Source of the DNA: Candidatus Helarchaeota archaeon
GTDB taxonomy: Archaea; Asgardarchaeota; Lokiarchaeia; Helarchaeales; JABXJV01
Direction of reading: 5' to 3'
Length of the DNA: 15,829 bases
NCBI GenBank assembly: GCA_013375355.1
Contig: JABXJV010000317.1
Location: 1 to 15,829 of the forward strand
In this document: positions 1 through 7,030 of the stretch, in pieces
Layout: each line of letters begins with the position of its first letter
Position numbering within the stretch: the stretch's first letter is position 1
Notes under the pieces: generated by a model
Seen by the model: the letters and a program-made list of their open reading frames with translations, nothing else
What the model was told of the DNA's origin: nothing
The model's database searches: none
Program-made: the position numbers and the translations under genes

Positions 1-45
1 GGGGATTTTGGGATACTTAAAGATATTGGGGATATCGAGGAATAA
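1..45 (+). CDS. possible C-terminal tail of an upstream gene (partial)
   Basis: Frame 1 is open from the first base and stops at TAA 43-45. It reads as a short acidic, glycine-rich tail, GDFGILKDIGDIEE. It would converge on the minus-strand histone gene, whose T-rich end lies at 101-123. Fourteen codons are too few to assign a family, and the open frame could be chance, so this is tentative. Confidence 0.3.
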   Translation, partial: GDFGILKDIGDIEE

Positions 46-100
46 TAATGGTGTTATATCAAATTCCAAAAATAGTATAAACTAGTAAATTAATAATATA

Positions 101-125
101 AATAAGAAAAAAAAAGGAAAAAGGG
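101..125 (-). terminator. T-rich terminator of the histone gene
   Basis: Read on the minus strand, the bases just after the histone stop codon are almost pure pyrimidine, with runs of five and nine T separated by CC. Archaeal RNA polymerase commonly stops at such oligo-T tracts without a hairpin. The tract begins within 10 bases of the stop codon. Confidence 0.6.
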
Positions 126-130
126 TAGGC

Positions 131-352
131 TTATAAGCTCTGTAAGGCAATTTTAATGTCTGCTTTAGAAATTGTCTTTCTTTTTGCATGTTTTGTTAGT
201 TCAAGTGCTTTCTTTGTGATGGTAGTAGCTATATCTTGGAGGTATTCCATTAAGGCAATAATTGCATCTGCTGCTACGATGTTTGCATCAGCTTCAACTT
301 TCATTAATCGCCTAAGAGCGGTTTTCGTAATAACTTTAGCTTTCTTTGCCAT
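131..352 (-). CDS. archaeal histone (single histone fold)
   Basis: DNA-packaging protein of the HMf family, expected to dimerise and wrap DNA in the cytoplasm. It has 73 residues, the usual size for a tail-less archaeal histone. The conserved C-terminal block KHAKRKTISKADIKIAL (residues 54-70) matches the HMfB block around RKTI. R58 and T60 correspond to the paired Arg-Thr, and H55 and D65 to the dimer-dimer contact residues (H49/D59 of HMfB). R15 aligns with the DNA-binding R10. By my alignment, HMfB G16 is replaced by Ala21 and R19 by Asn24; these sites affect histone stacking and minor-groove contact. The ATG at 352 has a Shine-Dalgarno-like GAGGTT six bases upstream. The gene stands alone with its own TATA box and T-tract. 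Confidence 0.93.
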   Translation of the reverse strand: MAKKAKVITKTALRRLMKVEADANIVAADAIIALMEYLQDIATTITKKALELTKHAKRKTISKADIKIALQSL

Positions 353-474
353 ATTTCTAACCTCAATTTTTTTTATATTTTGACCAAAATTTTTAATTTT
401 ATTCCCATCTCAATTTTTTTGGGATTATAATTTTGGTTAATGCTTTGCCTAATGATTAGTTCTTTATGTACACA

Positions 475-482
475 TATATAAA
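475..482 (-). promoter_or_regulatory. TATA box for the histone gene
   Basis: On the minus strand this reads TTTATATA, a good archaeal TATA element, about 120 bases before the histone ATG. Transcription would start near 450, leaving a leader of roughly 95-100 bases. That leader contains a weak 5-bp hairpin (403-407 with 420-424). No closer TATA-like element is as good. Confidence 0.5.
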
Positions 483-645
483 TCATTCGATCTCAATCTT
501 AGAATTTGGGTTTCCGACAAATTTTTTGATAATATTTTTTTAGATGGAATGATTTTTGTCGAATCGATGGATCATACCCTCTTATGTCTTATACCTTATT
601 TTCCTTTTTTCTCTTTTCTAATCTCTTAAAAATTTAAAAAAACAA

Positions 646-656
646 CTTTATATAAG
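646..656 (+). promoter_or_regulatory. TATA box, distal promoter candidate for the symporter
   Basis: CTTTATATAAG, a near-consensus archaeal TATA element preceded by an A-rich stretch that could serve as a BRE. It would start a transcript near 680, giving a leader of about 180 bases before the symporter start at 864. The element is itself palindromic, so direction is uncertain. Confidence 0.4.
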
Positions 657-780
657 AAATTAGACTGAATATAGGAAAAATTGAAGACTTCCGAATAACC
701 AATTATTTTAGATTTACTATGAAATAAGTTTGGTAAATAATTTTATAATTTAGGAAAGTGAAAATAACAAAAGAAGTAAC

Positions 781-802
781 ATAAAATATTTCAATATTTT
801 AT
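781..802 (+). promoter_or_regulatory. 22-base perfect palindrome, operator/proximal promoter candidate
   Basis: The arms ATAAAATATT (781-790) and AATATTTTAT (793-802) are perfect reverse complements separated by TC. The right arm contains a TATA-like ATTTTATA. A start near 825-830 would leave a leader of about 35-40 bases to the symporter TTG. A dimeric repressor bound here would block TBP. The arms are nearly all A/T, so chance is not negligible. Confidence 0.4.
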
Positions 803-863
803 AGGATTAAGAAGAATAAATAATTCCTCACAGATTCAAAAAATCGCTTTTTAAGTGTGAAAA

Positions 864-2231
864 TTGACAGAAACTGTAAACTATGGAGATAATGAAAAAA
901 TTCCATTAAAGGTCAATATGGTATATGGCTTAGGGAATATGGGAACATCATTACTTACTGGAATCTTTGATGGGGCTATTGTTAAATATTATACCGATAA
1001 GGTATTTCTTGAACCTATTTATATTGGAATTGCATTTCTTATTTTTGCAATATGGAATGCACTTAATGATCCAATTTTCGGCAACATGTCTGATAAAACG
1101 CGGACTAAAATTGGTCGAAGAATCCCCTATTTGAGAGTAACTAGTTTTATTTTTGGGATAGCTTTTATCCTTTTATGGTTTCCACCAATTGGAACTCAAA
1201 TTGAAATTTTCATTTATCTACTTATTACAATTTTTTTCTTCGATACTTGCTTTACAATATATGGATTATGTTATATTGCTCTAATGCCAGAATTATCTCT
1301 TGATCCTAACGAACGTACTAAATTATCTTTATATATGACAGTCTTCGGTATGATTGCGGTAATGATAACTTTTCTAATACCATTTATGTTTTTAACAAGA
1401 ATAGGAGGAAAAGCGGAATTTCAATTTATTTGTATTATTATTGCGATTGTGGGAACTATACTAATAATTCTAGCAGCATTCACTTTAAAAGAACGTGTTG
1501 GTTTCTACGATAAAGAAAAGTCATTTGGGCTTATAGAAAATACTAAATATTGTCTTAAAAATAAATCCTTTATCACCTTTGTAATATATAATTTTGGTAT
1601 AACTTTAATTTTCTCAAATCTTGTAACTTCAATCTTATATTACACTCAATACGTCATAAATTTAACAGGTGCTGCCGTATTTTTACCCCTTATAATTGTT
1701 ATTGCAGGATTTTTCATTACATATTTTCTTACACCAAGACTTGATGAGAAATTTGGTTTTCGAAAATCGTTATTGATTACAGGAGTTTTTGGTATTTTTG
1801 GCTTTCTTTTATTATTAATTCCTGATGTGGTATTGAGTAGTATTGCCATTTCAATTATAGCAGCATCATTAGCTGTTTATGCAATATTAGGTAATCCAAT
1901 GATCGCTGATATTTGTGATGATGATGAAATTAAAACAGGAACGAGGAGAGAAGGCTCTTTTTTTGGTATAAACGCACTTGTGACAAAGCCTGCAATTTCT
2001 TTGGGAGTATTCATTTTAACTTTTATGTTGAACTATAGCGAATACTTCCCCCAAATAACAGAATATTTCGGATTTCCTCAATCTGTTGGAGTAAAAATTG
2101 CAATTCAGATTACAATGGGGTTGATATTCGCTGGTGTATTCGGTCTGAGCTTAATTAGCCTCTATTTTTACCCAATTCATGGTGAATATTATTCCCGTTT
2201 AAAAGAAGAAATTAAAAAAAGACACTTATAA
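864..2231 (+). CDS. GPH-type (MFS_2) sugar:cation symporter
   Basis: Integral membrane transporter, predicted to import a glycoside, sugar or similar solute together with H+ or Na+. It has 455 residues, typical of the MelB/GPH group, with about twelve hydrophobic helices. The family signature near the end of the second helix is clear: NALNDPIFGNMSDKTRTKIGRR at residues 65-86 includes the N-D-P motif and the basic loop. The N-terminal KVNMVYGLGNMG also fits the family. The start is TTG at 864. The next in-frame ATG (residue 19) would cut into the family's conserved N-terminus, so TTG is preferred although the ribosome site is weak. The substrate cannot be told from sequence. The gene stands alone, with two candidate promoters upstream. 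Its last codons contain the terminator of the converging ankyrin gene. Confidence 0.88.
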   Translation: MTETVNYGDNEKIPLKVNMVYGLGNMGTSLLTGIFDGAIVKYYTDKVFLEPIYIGIAFLIFAIWNALNDPIFGNMSDKTRTKIGRRIPYLRVTSFIFGIAFILLWFPPIGTQIEIFIYLLITIFFFDTCFTIYGLCYIALMPELSLDPNERTKLSLYMTVFGMIAVMITFLIPFMFLTRIGGKAEFQFICIIIAIVGTILIILAAFTLKERVGFYDKEKSFGLIENTKYCLKNKSFITFVIYNFGITLIFSNLVTSILYYTQYVINLTGAAVFLPLIIVIAGFFITYFLTPRLDEKFGFRKSLLITGVFGIFGFLLLLIPDVVLSSIAISIIAASLAVYAILGNPMIADICDDDEIKTGTRREGSFFGINALVTKPAISLGVFILTFMLNYSEYFPQITEYFGFPQSVGVKIAIQITMGLIFAGVFGLSLISLYFYPIHGEYYSRLKEEIKKRHL

Positions 2232-2240
2232 TTGTGTCTT
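2214..2240 (-). terminator. hairpin plus T-run terminating the ankyrin gene
   Basis: A perfect 7-bp stem (AAGACAC 2219-2225 with GTGTCTT 2234-2240) and an 8-base loop lie about 27 bases past the ankyrin stop codon. On the minus strand the stem runs directly into TTTTTTT, the layout of an intrinsic terminator. It sits inside the last codons and stop of the converging symporter gene. On the plus strand no T-run follows, so it works best for the minus strand. Confidence 0.6.
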
Positions 2241-2267
2241 GAATAATAGAATCGATATTTCATCCAT

Positions 2268-4448
2268 CTACTTTCTTAAAAGCTCTGCAATATTTGGATT
2301 GCCTTCCTCAATAGCGTAATCTAATGGAGTTTTACCCCCATTATCTGTAATTTTTGGGTCTGCACCTTTTTCTAATAGTAATTTTACAACTAGAAAACGA
2401 CCTGCGTAGGATGCTAATATCAATGGAGTTGCACCTTTTTCTTTTTCTTTTGCGTTTACATCATCACCGTATTCAATACATATTTTAGCAACTTCAATAT
2501 GCCCTTCGAGAGAAGCTTGCATTAAAGCAGTCCAATCCAAATTATTCTTTATTTTTAAAAGATTCTTATTTTTCTCCAAGAGAAATTTAACCACTGGAGC
2601 ATGTCCACTCCAAGCTGCCTGTAATAATGCCGAATTTCCCCTGGAATCCTTTAGATTGATATCTGCACCTTTTTCTAAAAGAAATTTAACAACATCAAGA
2701 TGTCCATAATATGCAGCTTTCATCAAGGCGGTATTTTCATCGCCGGTCCTTTTATTTACATCTTCACCTTTTTTTAACGCAGCTTTAACAGCTTCCAGAT
2801 CTCCATTCCTAGCGGCTTCTATAAGTTCCTTACTCTCTCCAATTGTTTTTTTTACAGCGACATATCTTGGTGCAGCTTTCAACATTCTTATGATTTCAGG
2901 AGGTCTATGAATAGTAGTAGCCATCATAACATCATCAGTTACATGTGCTCCATTCTCAAGAAGAACTTTTACGACATCTCTATACTGTCCACCAACTGCA
3001 GGAATAAGTGCAGTTGCGTCAGTAGTATCTTTAGCATTTACATCAGCTCCTTGATCAATAAGTAATTGTACAATATTGGCGTGTCCGTTACGAGCTGCTA
3101 TAATAATTGGTCTATTATCTTTACTACCATGAATATCAGCTCCATTTTCAATCGCAATTTTAACTCTATTTATGTCACCACTCCATAATGCATCATTTAG
3201 TTCTTTGGTAGCTTTTTCAGCTTGTTCTTTTGTTATATTTTTCTTCTTAATAATCTCTGGAATGGGTTCGCTAGGTGGTTTTAATAAATCCTCAATATCT
3301 CTAAAACGTTTAAGCCTAGCATAATCATAAGCAGTTCTTAAACCTAGGCTATGAAGTTCTGTATTTGCACCTCTTTCCAATAATAATTTCACAGTTTCTA
3401 TATGTCCTTGATCAGCTGCAACCATTAATGCAGTTAAACCATTTGCAGTGGATTTTTCATCAATTTTTGCTCCTTCATCGAGAAGCAATCTTACAATTTC
3501 AACATGCCCTTTACTAGATGCTCTCATTAATGCATTTTCCCCATGTTGATTAATAGCATTAATATCCGCTCCTTTTTCCAATAATAATTTTACAGAATCA
3601 AGGTCTCCTATACCAGCTCGATAAATTATTGCAGTAAAACCATGATCATTCTTAAAGTTAGGATCAGCCCCTTTGTCTAAAAGTAATTTTATAATCTTGG
3701 AATTGCCCGCAATACTACTAACAATTAATGCATTAGCTCCAATTTGCTTTTCAACAATATCAATATCTGCTCCATTATCCAATAATATTTCTACAACTTC
3801 AGTATGGTCTGCACCCGCAGCGTCCATTAATGCAGTTGTACCATTGTTTGTTACTGCATTAACTTCTGCTCCTTTTTCGATAAGAAGTTGTGTAATTTTC
3901 GTATGCCCATTTTTTGCCGCAAACATTAAAGGAGTCCAATTTGTATTACTTTTACTATTAGCATCTGCTCCTTTATCCAATAATGAATTTATAATTTCAG
4001 TAAAACCTCCTTCACTAGCAATCATTAAAGCAGTCCAACCTCCCCTTTTTTCCTTATAATTAACATTAGCATTATTTTCTATAAGTAATTTAACAATATC
4101 TGTATGTCCAAATTTTGAAGCAACAAATAATGAAGTCCATCCTGTTTCATAGATATTTGCATCAACTTCGACCCCATTCTCAAGAAGGGTTTTTATAATC
4201 TCAAAATGACCTTTCTCAGAAGCAATTAGTAATGAAGTCCATCCTACATTATCCGCAGCATTAACATCTGCCCCGTTTTCAAGAAGGATTTTTACAACCT
4301 CAAGATGTCCTTTTTCAGAAGCCCATATTAATGGAGTTCCACCATCTTTATCTTTAATATTAATGTTTACTCCTTTCTTTAGTAAATCTGAAACTCCTTT
4401 TACATCTCCCGTTTTGGAAGATTCAATAAGTTGATTTTCAGCTGACAT
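2268..4448 (-). CDS. large ankyrin-repeat protein
   Basis: Cytosolic protein built almost wholly of ankyrin repeats, which mediate protein-protein binding. It has 726 residues from the ATG at 4448. An N-terminal cap starting SAENQLIESSKTGD leads into about ten consecutive 33-residue repeats with the usual TPL/TAL, GH and LLL..GAD motifs. A degenerate cap (AYDYARLKRFRDIEDLLK) and a charged linker PPSEPIPEIIKKKNITKEQ follow, then a second array of about nine or ten units, one strongly decayed (around VMMATTIHRPPEIIRML). The total is roughly twenty. There is no signal peptide, membrane segment or attached enzyme domain. An upstream ATG at 4496 would add 16 residues, but the TATA element then lies inside the gene. 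Starting at 4448 leaves an almost leaderless mRNA. Partners are unknown. Confidence 0.9.
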   Translation of the reverse strand: MSAENQLIESSKTGDVKGVSDLLKKGVNINIKDKDGGTPLIWASEKGHLEVVKILLENGADVNAADNVGWTSLLIASEKGHFEIIKTLLENGVEVDANIYETGWTSLFVASKFGHTDIVKLLIENNANVNYKEKRGGWTALMIASEGGFTEIINSLLDKGADANSKSNTNWTPLMFAAKNGHTKITQLLIEKGAEVNAVTNNGTTALMDAAGADHTEVVEILLDNGADIDIVEKQIGANALIVSSIAGNSKIIKLLLDKGADPNFKNDHGFTAIIYRAGIGDLDSVKLLLEKGADINAINQHGENALMRASSKGHVEIVRLLLDEGAKIDEKSTANGLTALMVAADQGHIETVKLLLERGANTELHSLGLRTAYDYARLKRFRDIEDLLKPPSEPIPEIIKKKNITKEQAEKATKELNDALWSGDINRVKIAIENGADIHGSKDNRPIIIAARNGHANIVQLLIDQGADVNAKDTTDATALIPAVGGQYRDVVKVLLENGAHVTDDVMMATTIHRPPEIIRMLKAAPRYVAVKKTIGESKELIEAARNGDLEAVKAALKKGEDVNKRTGDENTALMKAAYYGHLDVVKFLLEKGADINLKDSRGNSALLQAAWSGHAPVVKFLLEKNKNLLKIKNNLDWTALMQASLEGHIEVAKICIEYGDDVNAKEKEKGATPLILASYAGRFLVVKLLLEKGADPKITDNGGKTPLDYAIEEGNPNIAELLRK

Positions 4449-4472
4449 AGTATAATTCTTAAGTAAGGATGA

Positions 4473-4482
4473 TTTAAAAATA
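4473..4482. promoter_or_regulatory. TATA element apparently shared by two divergent genes
   Basis: TTTAAAAATA reads as a TATA-like element in both directions. Leftward, a start about 26 bases away falls near 4451, three bases before the ankyrin ATG at 4448. Rightward, a start near 4503 gives a leader of about 40 bases to the acetyltransferase ATG at 4545. No other TATA-like element lies at a suitable distance for either gene. Confidence 0.45.
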
Positions 4483-4544
4483 TGATGATTATTCATTTAG
4501 TTACAAAATTAATCGAGTCCGGAATTAATGGAAGATTAAATAAA

Positions 4545-5747
4545 ATGAAAATTCGTAAACTAACAGAAAAAGATCGTACAGCCTTTAAAAAGCTTGTTCG
4601 GTATGCGTTTTCACCTACTGAAGATGGTTATGAGAAATTAGAACACCCTAGAGATGATATTCCAATTGATCTTTTTTACGGCGTTTTTGATAATGAAATA
4701 CTTATGTCAGGAAGCTTAGTAATTCCATATAAGATAAAATTACGCGGTAAAACTTTTAAAATGGGCGGAATTTCCGAGGTAGCAACAAAACCTGAATATA
4801 GAAACCTGGATGCAGTAAAAAATTTGCTTAAACAAATTTTTCAAGATTTGTACAAAAAAGGAGTTCCAACTTCAGTCCTATATCCTTTTAAAGTGTCTTT
4901 CTATGAAAAGTTGGGATATTATGTTGCTGATGAACAGGTTTTTTATCACTTTAAAATTACAGACATCAAAAATAAGAAGACTAAATATTACATGAAAGAA
5001 ATTGAGAGTAGTTTTGAAGATATCAAAAAAGTATATAATGAAATAACTAATTTCTATGATTATATAGCATTTAGAGAGGAATATCATTGGAAAGAAATAC
5101 TTAAAAAATACTATAAGTTTGTTTGCTATAATGAAAATCAACCGGTTGGTTACGTTATTATCCAATTTCCAAAAGGTGATACAAACTTTCCAGAAATGTG
5201 GGAAGGATTTGATAATATTAACGAAACAATTTACATTAGGGAAATATTTTGGCTTGATAAAATTGCTAAACAGACGATTTTCAACTTTCTATGGAGCCAC
5301 CGAGATCACCGTAACTATGTTGCAGGAGGTTTTTCGGTAAATGAAAATATCATAGATATGCTTGATAACCCTCGAGTTTTGAGACGGGAAACAAACGTAA
5401 ATTCTTTGCTGAGAATAATCGATGTAAAAAAAATACTAGAAAATTTAGATTATCCAATCAATAACTTCAGTTTATCCATGCGGATTCATGATAAACAATG
5501 TCCCTGGAATAATGGTGATTTTCAGCTTGATTTAAAAAATGGGGTAACCAGCGTTAAGTTCGAAGAAAATAAAGGCGGATCGGTTGATTTAGAAATAAAT
5601 ATTGGTCACCTTGCTCAACTCTTAGTGGGTTTTAGAACAATTAAGGACCTATTAGAATTCGACCTTGTAACAATTAAAAAGGAAAAATATGAATTACTTC
5701 AAAAAATCTTCCCTAAAGCGAATAATTTTATCAGGGACTTTTTCTGA
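4545..5747 (+). CDS. Eis-like GNAT N-acetyltransferase with SCP2-like C-terminal domain
   Basis: Predicted acetyl-CoA-dependent acetyltransferase of the Eis architecture: tandem GNAT domains followed by a C-terminal sterol-carrier-like domain. It has 400 residues, close to the usual size for Eis (about 400). The start MKIRKLTEKDRTAFKKLVRY is a normal GNAT first strand and helix. Residues 79-90 (VATKPEYRNLDA) are the acetyl-CoA motif, but the glycine expected in RxxG is Asp89. FYEKLGYYVA (119-128) matches the tyrosine-containing segment that carries the catalytic Tyr in Eis. The chain ends in Phe, as Eis does, where the terminal carboxylate takes part in catalysis. An earlier in-frame ATG at 4482 adds 21 residues unlike a GNAT and overlaps the TATA element, so 4545 is preferred. 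A GGAAG sequence (4530-4534) is a weak ribosome site. The substrate is unknown. Confidence 0.82.
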   Translation: MKIRKLTEKDRTAFKKLVRYAFSPTEDGYEKLEHPRDDIPIDLFYGVFDNEILMSGSLVIPYKIKLRGKTFKMGGISEVATKPEYRNLDAVKNLLKQIFQDLYKKGVPTSVLYPFKVSFYEKLGYYVADEQVFYHFKITDIKNKKTKYYMKEIESSFEDIKKVYNEITNFYDYIAFREEYHWKEILKKYYKFVCYNENQPVGYVIIQFPKGDTNFPEMWEGFDNINETIYIREIFWLDKIAKQTIFNFLWSHRDHRNYVAGGFSVNENIIDMLDNPRVLRRETNVNSLLRIIDVKKILENLDYPINNFSLSMRIHDKQCPWNNGDFQLDLKNGVTSVKFEENKGGSVDLEINIGHLAQLLVGFRTIKDLLEFDLVTIKKEKYELLQKIFPKANNFIRDFF

Positions 5748-5758
5748 TCCCATATTAT

Positions 5759-6214
5759 TTAGTCCTCGTTAAAAACCAACTCATTACTTAATGTTTTTAG
5801 CGATTTTTCATCTATTTTACCACACAATACTAAACTGAATTTTTTTTGAATGAGATGTTTTTCATAAGAAATTGGGAGTTTGGAGAAATCTAGATTAGAT
5901 GTTAATTCATCACCCTTATTTAATTCAACAGTTTCTCTTGGAGGATAAGTATTACTTGTTTTGAATTTTAAATCCGAAGTGTCATAACTACCGCTATCAG
6001 ATTTGCTCACTAGCACAAATTTGCCATTCCATAGCACATGCCCAAAATCATTGTCCCAGCTTATTCTGATTGGGTTATCACCTATATATTTGATGTGGAC
6101 CTTAATTGTTGGAAATTTATCAACACCAACAGACTTAGAATCTGAAGAAATGTTACATTCGATATTTCCAAAGAATTCAGCATAATTTATTTCATTTTCA
6201 ATCAATAATTTCAC
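5759..6214 (-). CDS. small beta-rich protein of unknown function
   Basis: I do not recognise this 151-residue protein. It has alternating hydrophobic residues and turns typical of a beta-sandwich. The segment around YPPRETVELNKGDEL (residues 90-104) recalls Ig-like folds such as BsuPI-type domains, in which a proline turn leads into a strand ending at a Gly-Asp. There are two cysteines (20, 131), no signal peptide and no membrane segment, so it is probably cytosolic. The called start is GTG at 6214. An alternative is TTG at 6205 (codon 4), because AAGGTGA (6217-6211) would be a well-spaced ribosome site for it. The gene ends 11 bases from the converging acetyltransferase and is divergent from the MNT gene. 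Confidence 0.65.
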   Translation of the reverse strand: MKLLIENEINYAEFFGNIECNISSDSKSVGVDKFPTIKVHIKYIGDNPIRISWDNDFGHVLWNGKFVLVSKSDSGSYDTSDLKFKTSNTYPPRETVELNKGDELTSNLDFSKLPISYEKHLIQKKFSLVLCGKIDEKSLKTLSNELVFNED

Positions 6215-6343
6215 CTTTATAAATACAAATCTAGGATTTTTACTAATTACCTATGTCCTAAAAAAATCATCTTTATTAATGAAATATTAAATAACAATTA
6301 ATTTAATTTTTAATTTATCATTAATATTGTAGGTGATAACAAT
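6215..6343. promoter_or_regulatory. divergent promoter region of the beta-rich orphan and the MNT/HEPN operon
   Basis: These 129 bases are almost all A/T with several TATA-like stretches; TTTTTAATTTA near 6307-6317 is the best for the rightward operon. The ribosome site AGGTGAT ends about seven bases before the MNT ATG at 6344. No clear operator palindrome was found. Confidence 0.35.
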
Positions 6344-6646
6344 ATGTCAACAAAGGAGTCAATAATAGATAAATTAAGGGGAGAATTACCTTATTTAAAG
6401 CAAAAATTTAAAATCAAAAAAATTGGACTATTTGGTTCTTATATCAGAGGGGAACAAAGAGATGAGAGTGATGTTGACATATTTATGGAATTTGAAAAAC
6501 CTATAGGATTAGAATTTATGGATCTTATCGATTATTTGGAAAACCTCTTAGAAAAAAAAGTTGATATATTAACTCCAGAAGGAATAAATAGTATTAGAAT
6601 AGAACAAATTGCTCGTAATATTGAGAGGAGTATAGTTTATGTCTAA
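6344..6646 (+). CDS. MNT-type minimal nucleotidyltransferase (antitoxin)
   Basis: Minimal nucleotidyltransferase, the antitoxin half of MNT-HEPN systems. In the studied MntA/HepT pairs it transfers AMP from ATP to a tyrosine on the HEPN toxin and so silences it. It has 100 residues, the normal size. The catalytic motif G31-S32-x10-D43-V-D45 (within GSYIRGEQRDESDVDIFM) is intact, and D74 in KKVDILTP is the expected third metal-binding carboxylate. It has a good ribosome site (AGGTGAT). Its last eight bases overlap the start of the HEPN gene, so the two are translationally coupled. Confidence 0.92.
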   Translation: MSTKESIIDKLRGELPYLKQKFKIKKIGLFGSYIRGEQRDESDVDIFMEFEKPIGLEFMDLIDYLENLLEKKVDILTPEGINSIRIEQIARNIERSIVYV

Positions 6647-7004
6647 AAGAAATGATAAAGAATTTCTTGGTGACATAAAAGAAGCCGTTAGGAGAATTAG
6701 AGAATATACTGAAAATATAAACTATAAAGATTTTTTAAATGATATAAAAACTCAAGATGCGGTAGTTCGAAATTTTGAAGTAATAGGTGAAGCTGTTAAA
6801 AATTTATCAATTAATTTAAGAGAAACACACTCAAAAATACCATGGAAAAAAATTGCAGGGATAAAGGATAAACTCATACATCACTACTTTGGAGTTAATT
6901 TTGAAATTTTATGGACTATTATTGAAGAAGACTTGCCAGATTTGGATACTCAAATTAAGGATATTCTTAATGAAAAAAAGAATATAATGGGAGATAAATT
7001 ATAA
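6639..7004 (+). CDS. HepT-like HEPN domain protein (toxin), Arg-to-Lys variant
   Basis: HEPN-fold partner of the upstream MNT protein, in typical families an RNase toxin. It has 121 helical residues; VVRNFEVIGEAVKNLS (42-57) and the following segment are clear HepT-family sequence. The catalytic motif of HepT is Rx4HxY. Here GIKDKLIHHYF (74-84) gives K76-x4-H81-x-Y83, so the catalytic arginine is lysine while the histidine and the tyrosine modified by MNT remain. The ribosome site GAGGAG lies inside the MNT gene, nine bases before the ATG. The K76 change could weaken or abolish RNase activity, or be a tolerated variant. Location is cytosolic. Confidence 0.9.
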   Translation: MSKRNDKEFLGDIKEAVRRIREYTENINYKDFLNDIKTQDAVVRNFEVIGEAVKNLSINLRETHSKIPWKKIAGIKDKLIHHYFGVNFEILWTIIEEDLPDLDTQIKDILNEKKNIMGDKL

Positions 7005-7030
7005 TAAATACAAGTTGTAGGTTAAGTAAA

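Larger units (their letters stand above)
353..863. other. divergent intergenic region between histone and symporter
   Basis: This is about 510 bases without a convincing gene. It holds the histone TATA box (475-482), a spaced 7-bp inverted repeat CGACAAA/TTTGTCG (515-521 and 555-561), a strong TATA box facing right (646-656) and a perfect 22-base palindrome (781-802). I looked for tRNA-like and box C/D-like structure and saw none. A small RNA in the 490-640 stretch cannot be excluded. Confidence 0.6.

Noticed and set aside
156..383. Open frame opposite the histone gene
   Set aside because: It is the antisense shadow of a clear histone gene, hydrophobic and low in complexity, with no family resemblance.
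515..561. Inverted repeat CGACAAA/TTTGTCG with a 33-base spacer, considered as a small RNA or operator
   Set aside because: The stem is short, the spacer is long and T-rich, and there is no second copy or clear promoter; it is noted only as part of the intergenic region.
3673..4059. 128-codon plus-strand frame within the ankyrin gene
   Set aside because: It is the antisense of regular ankyrin repeats, which keep a frame open by their periodicity.
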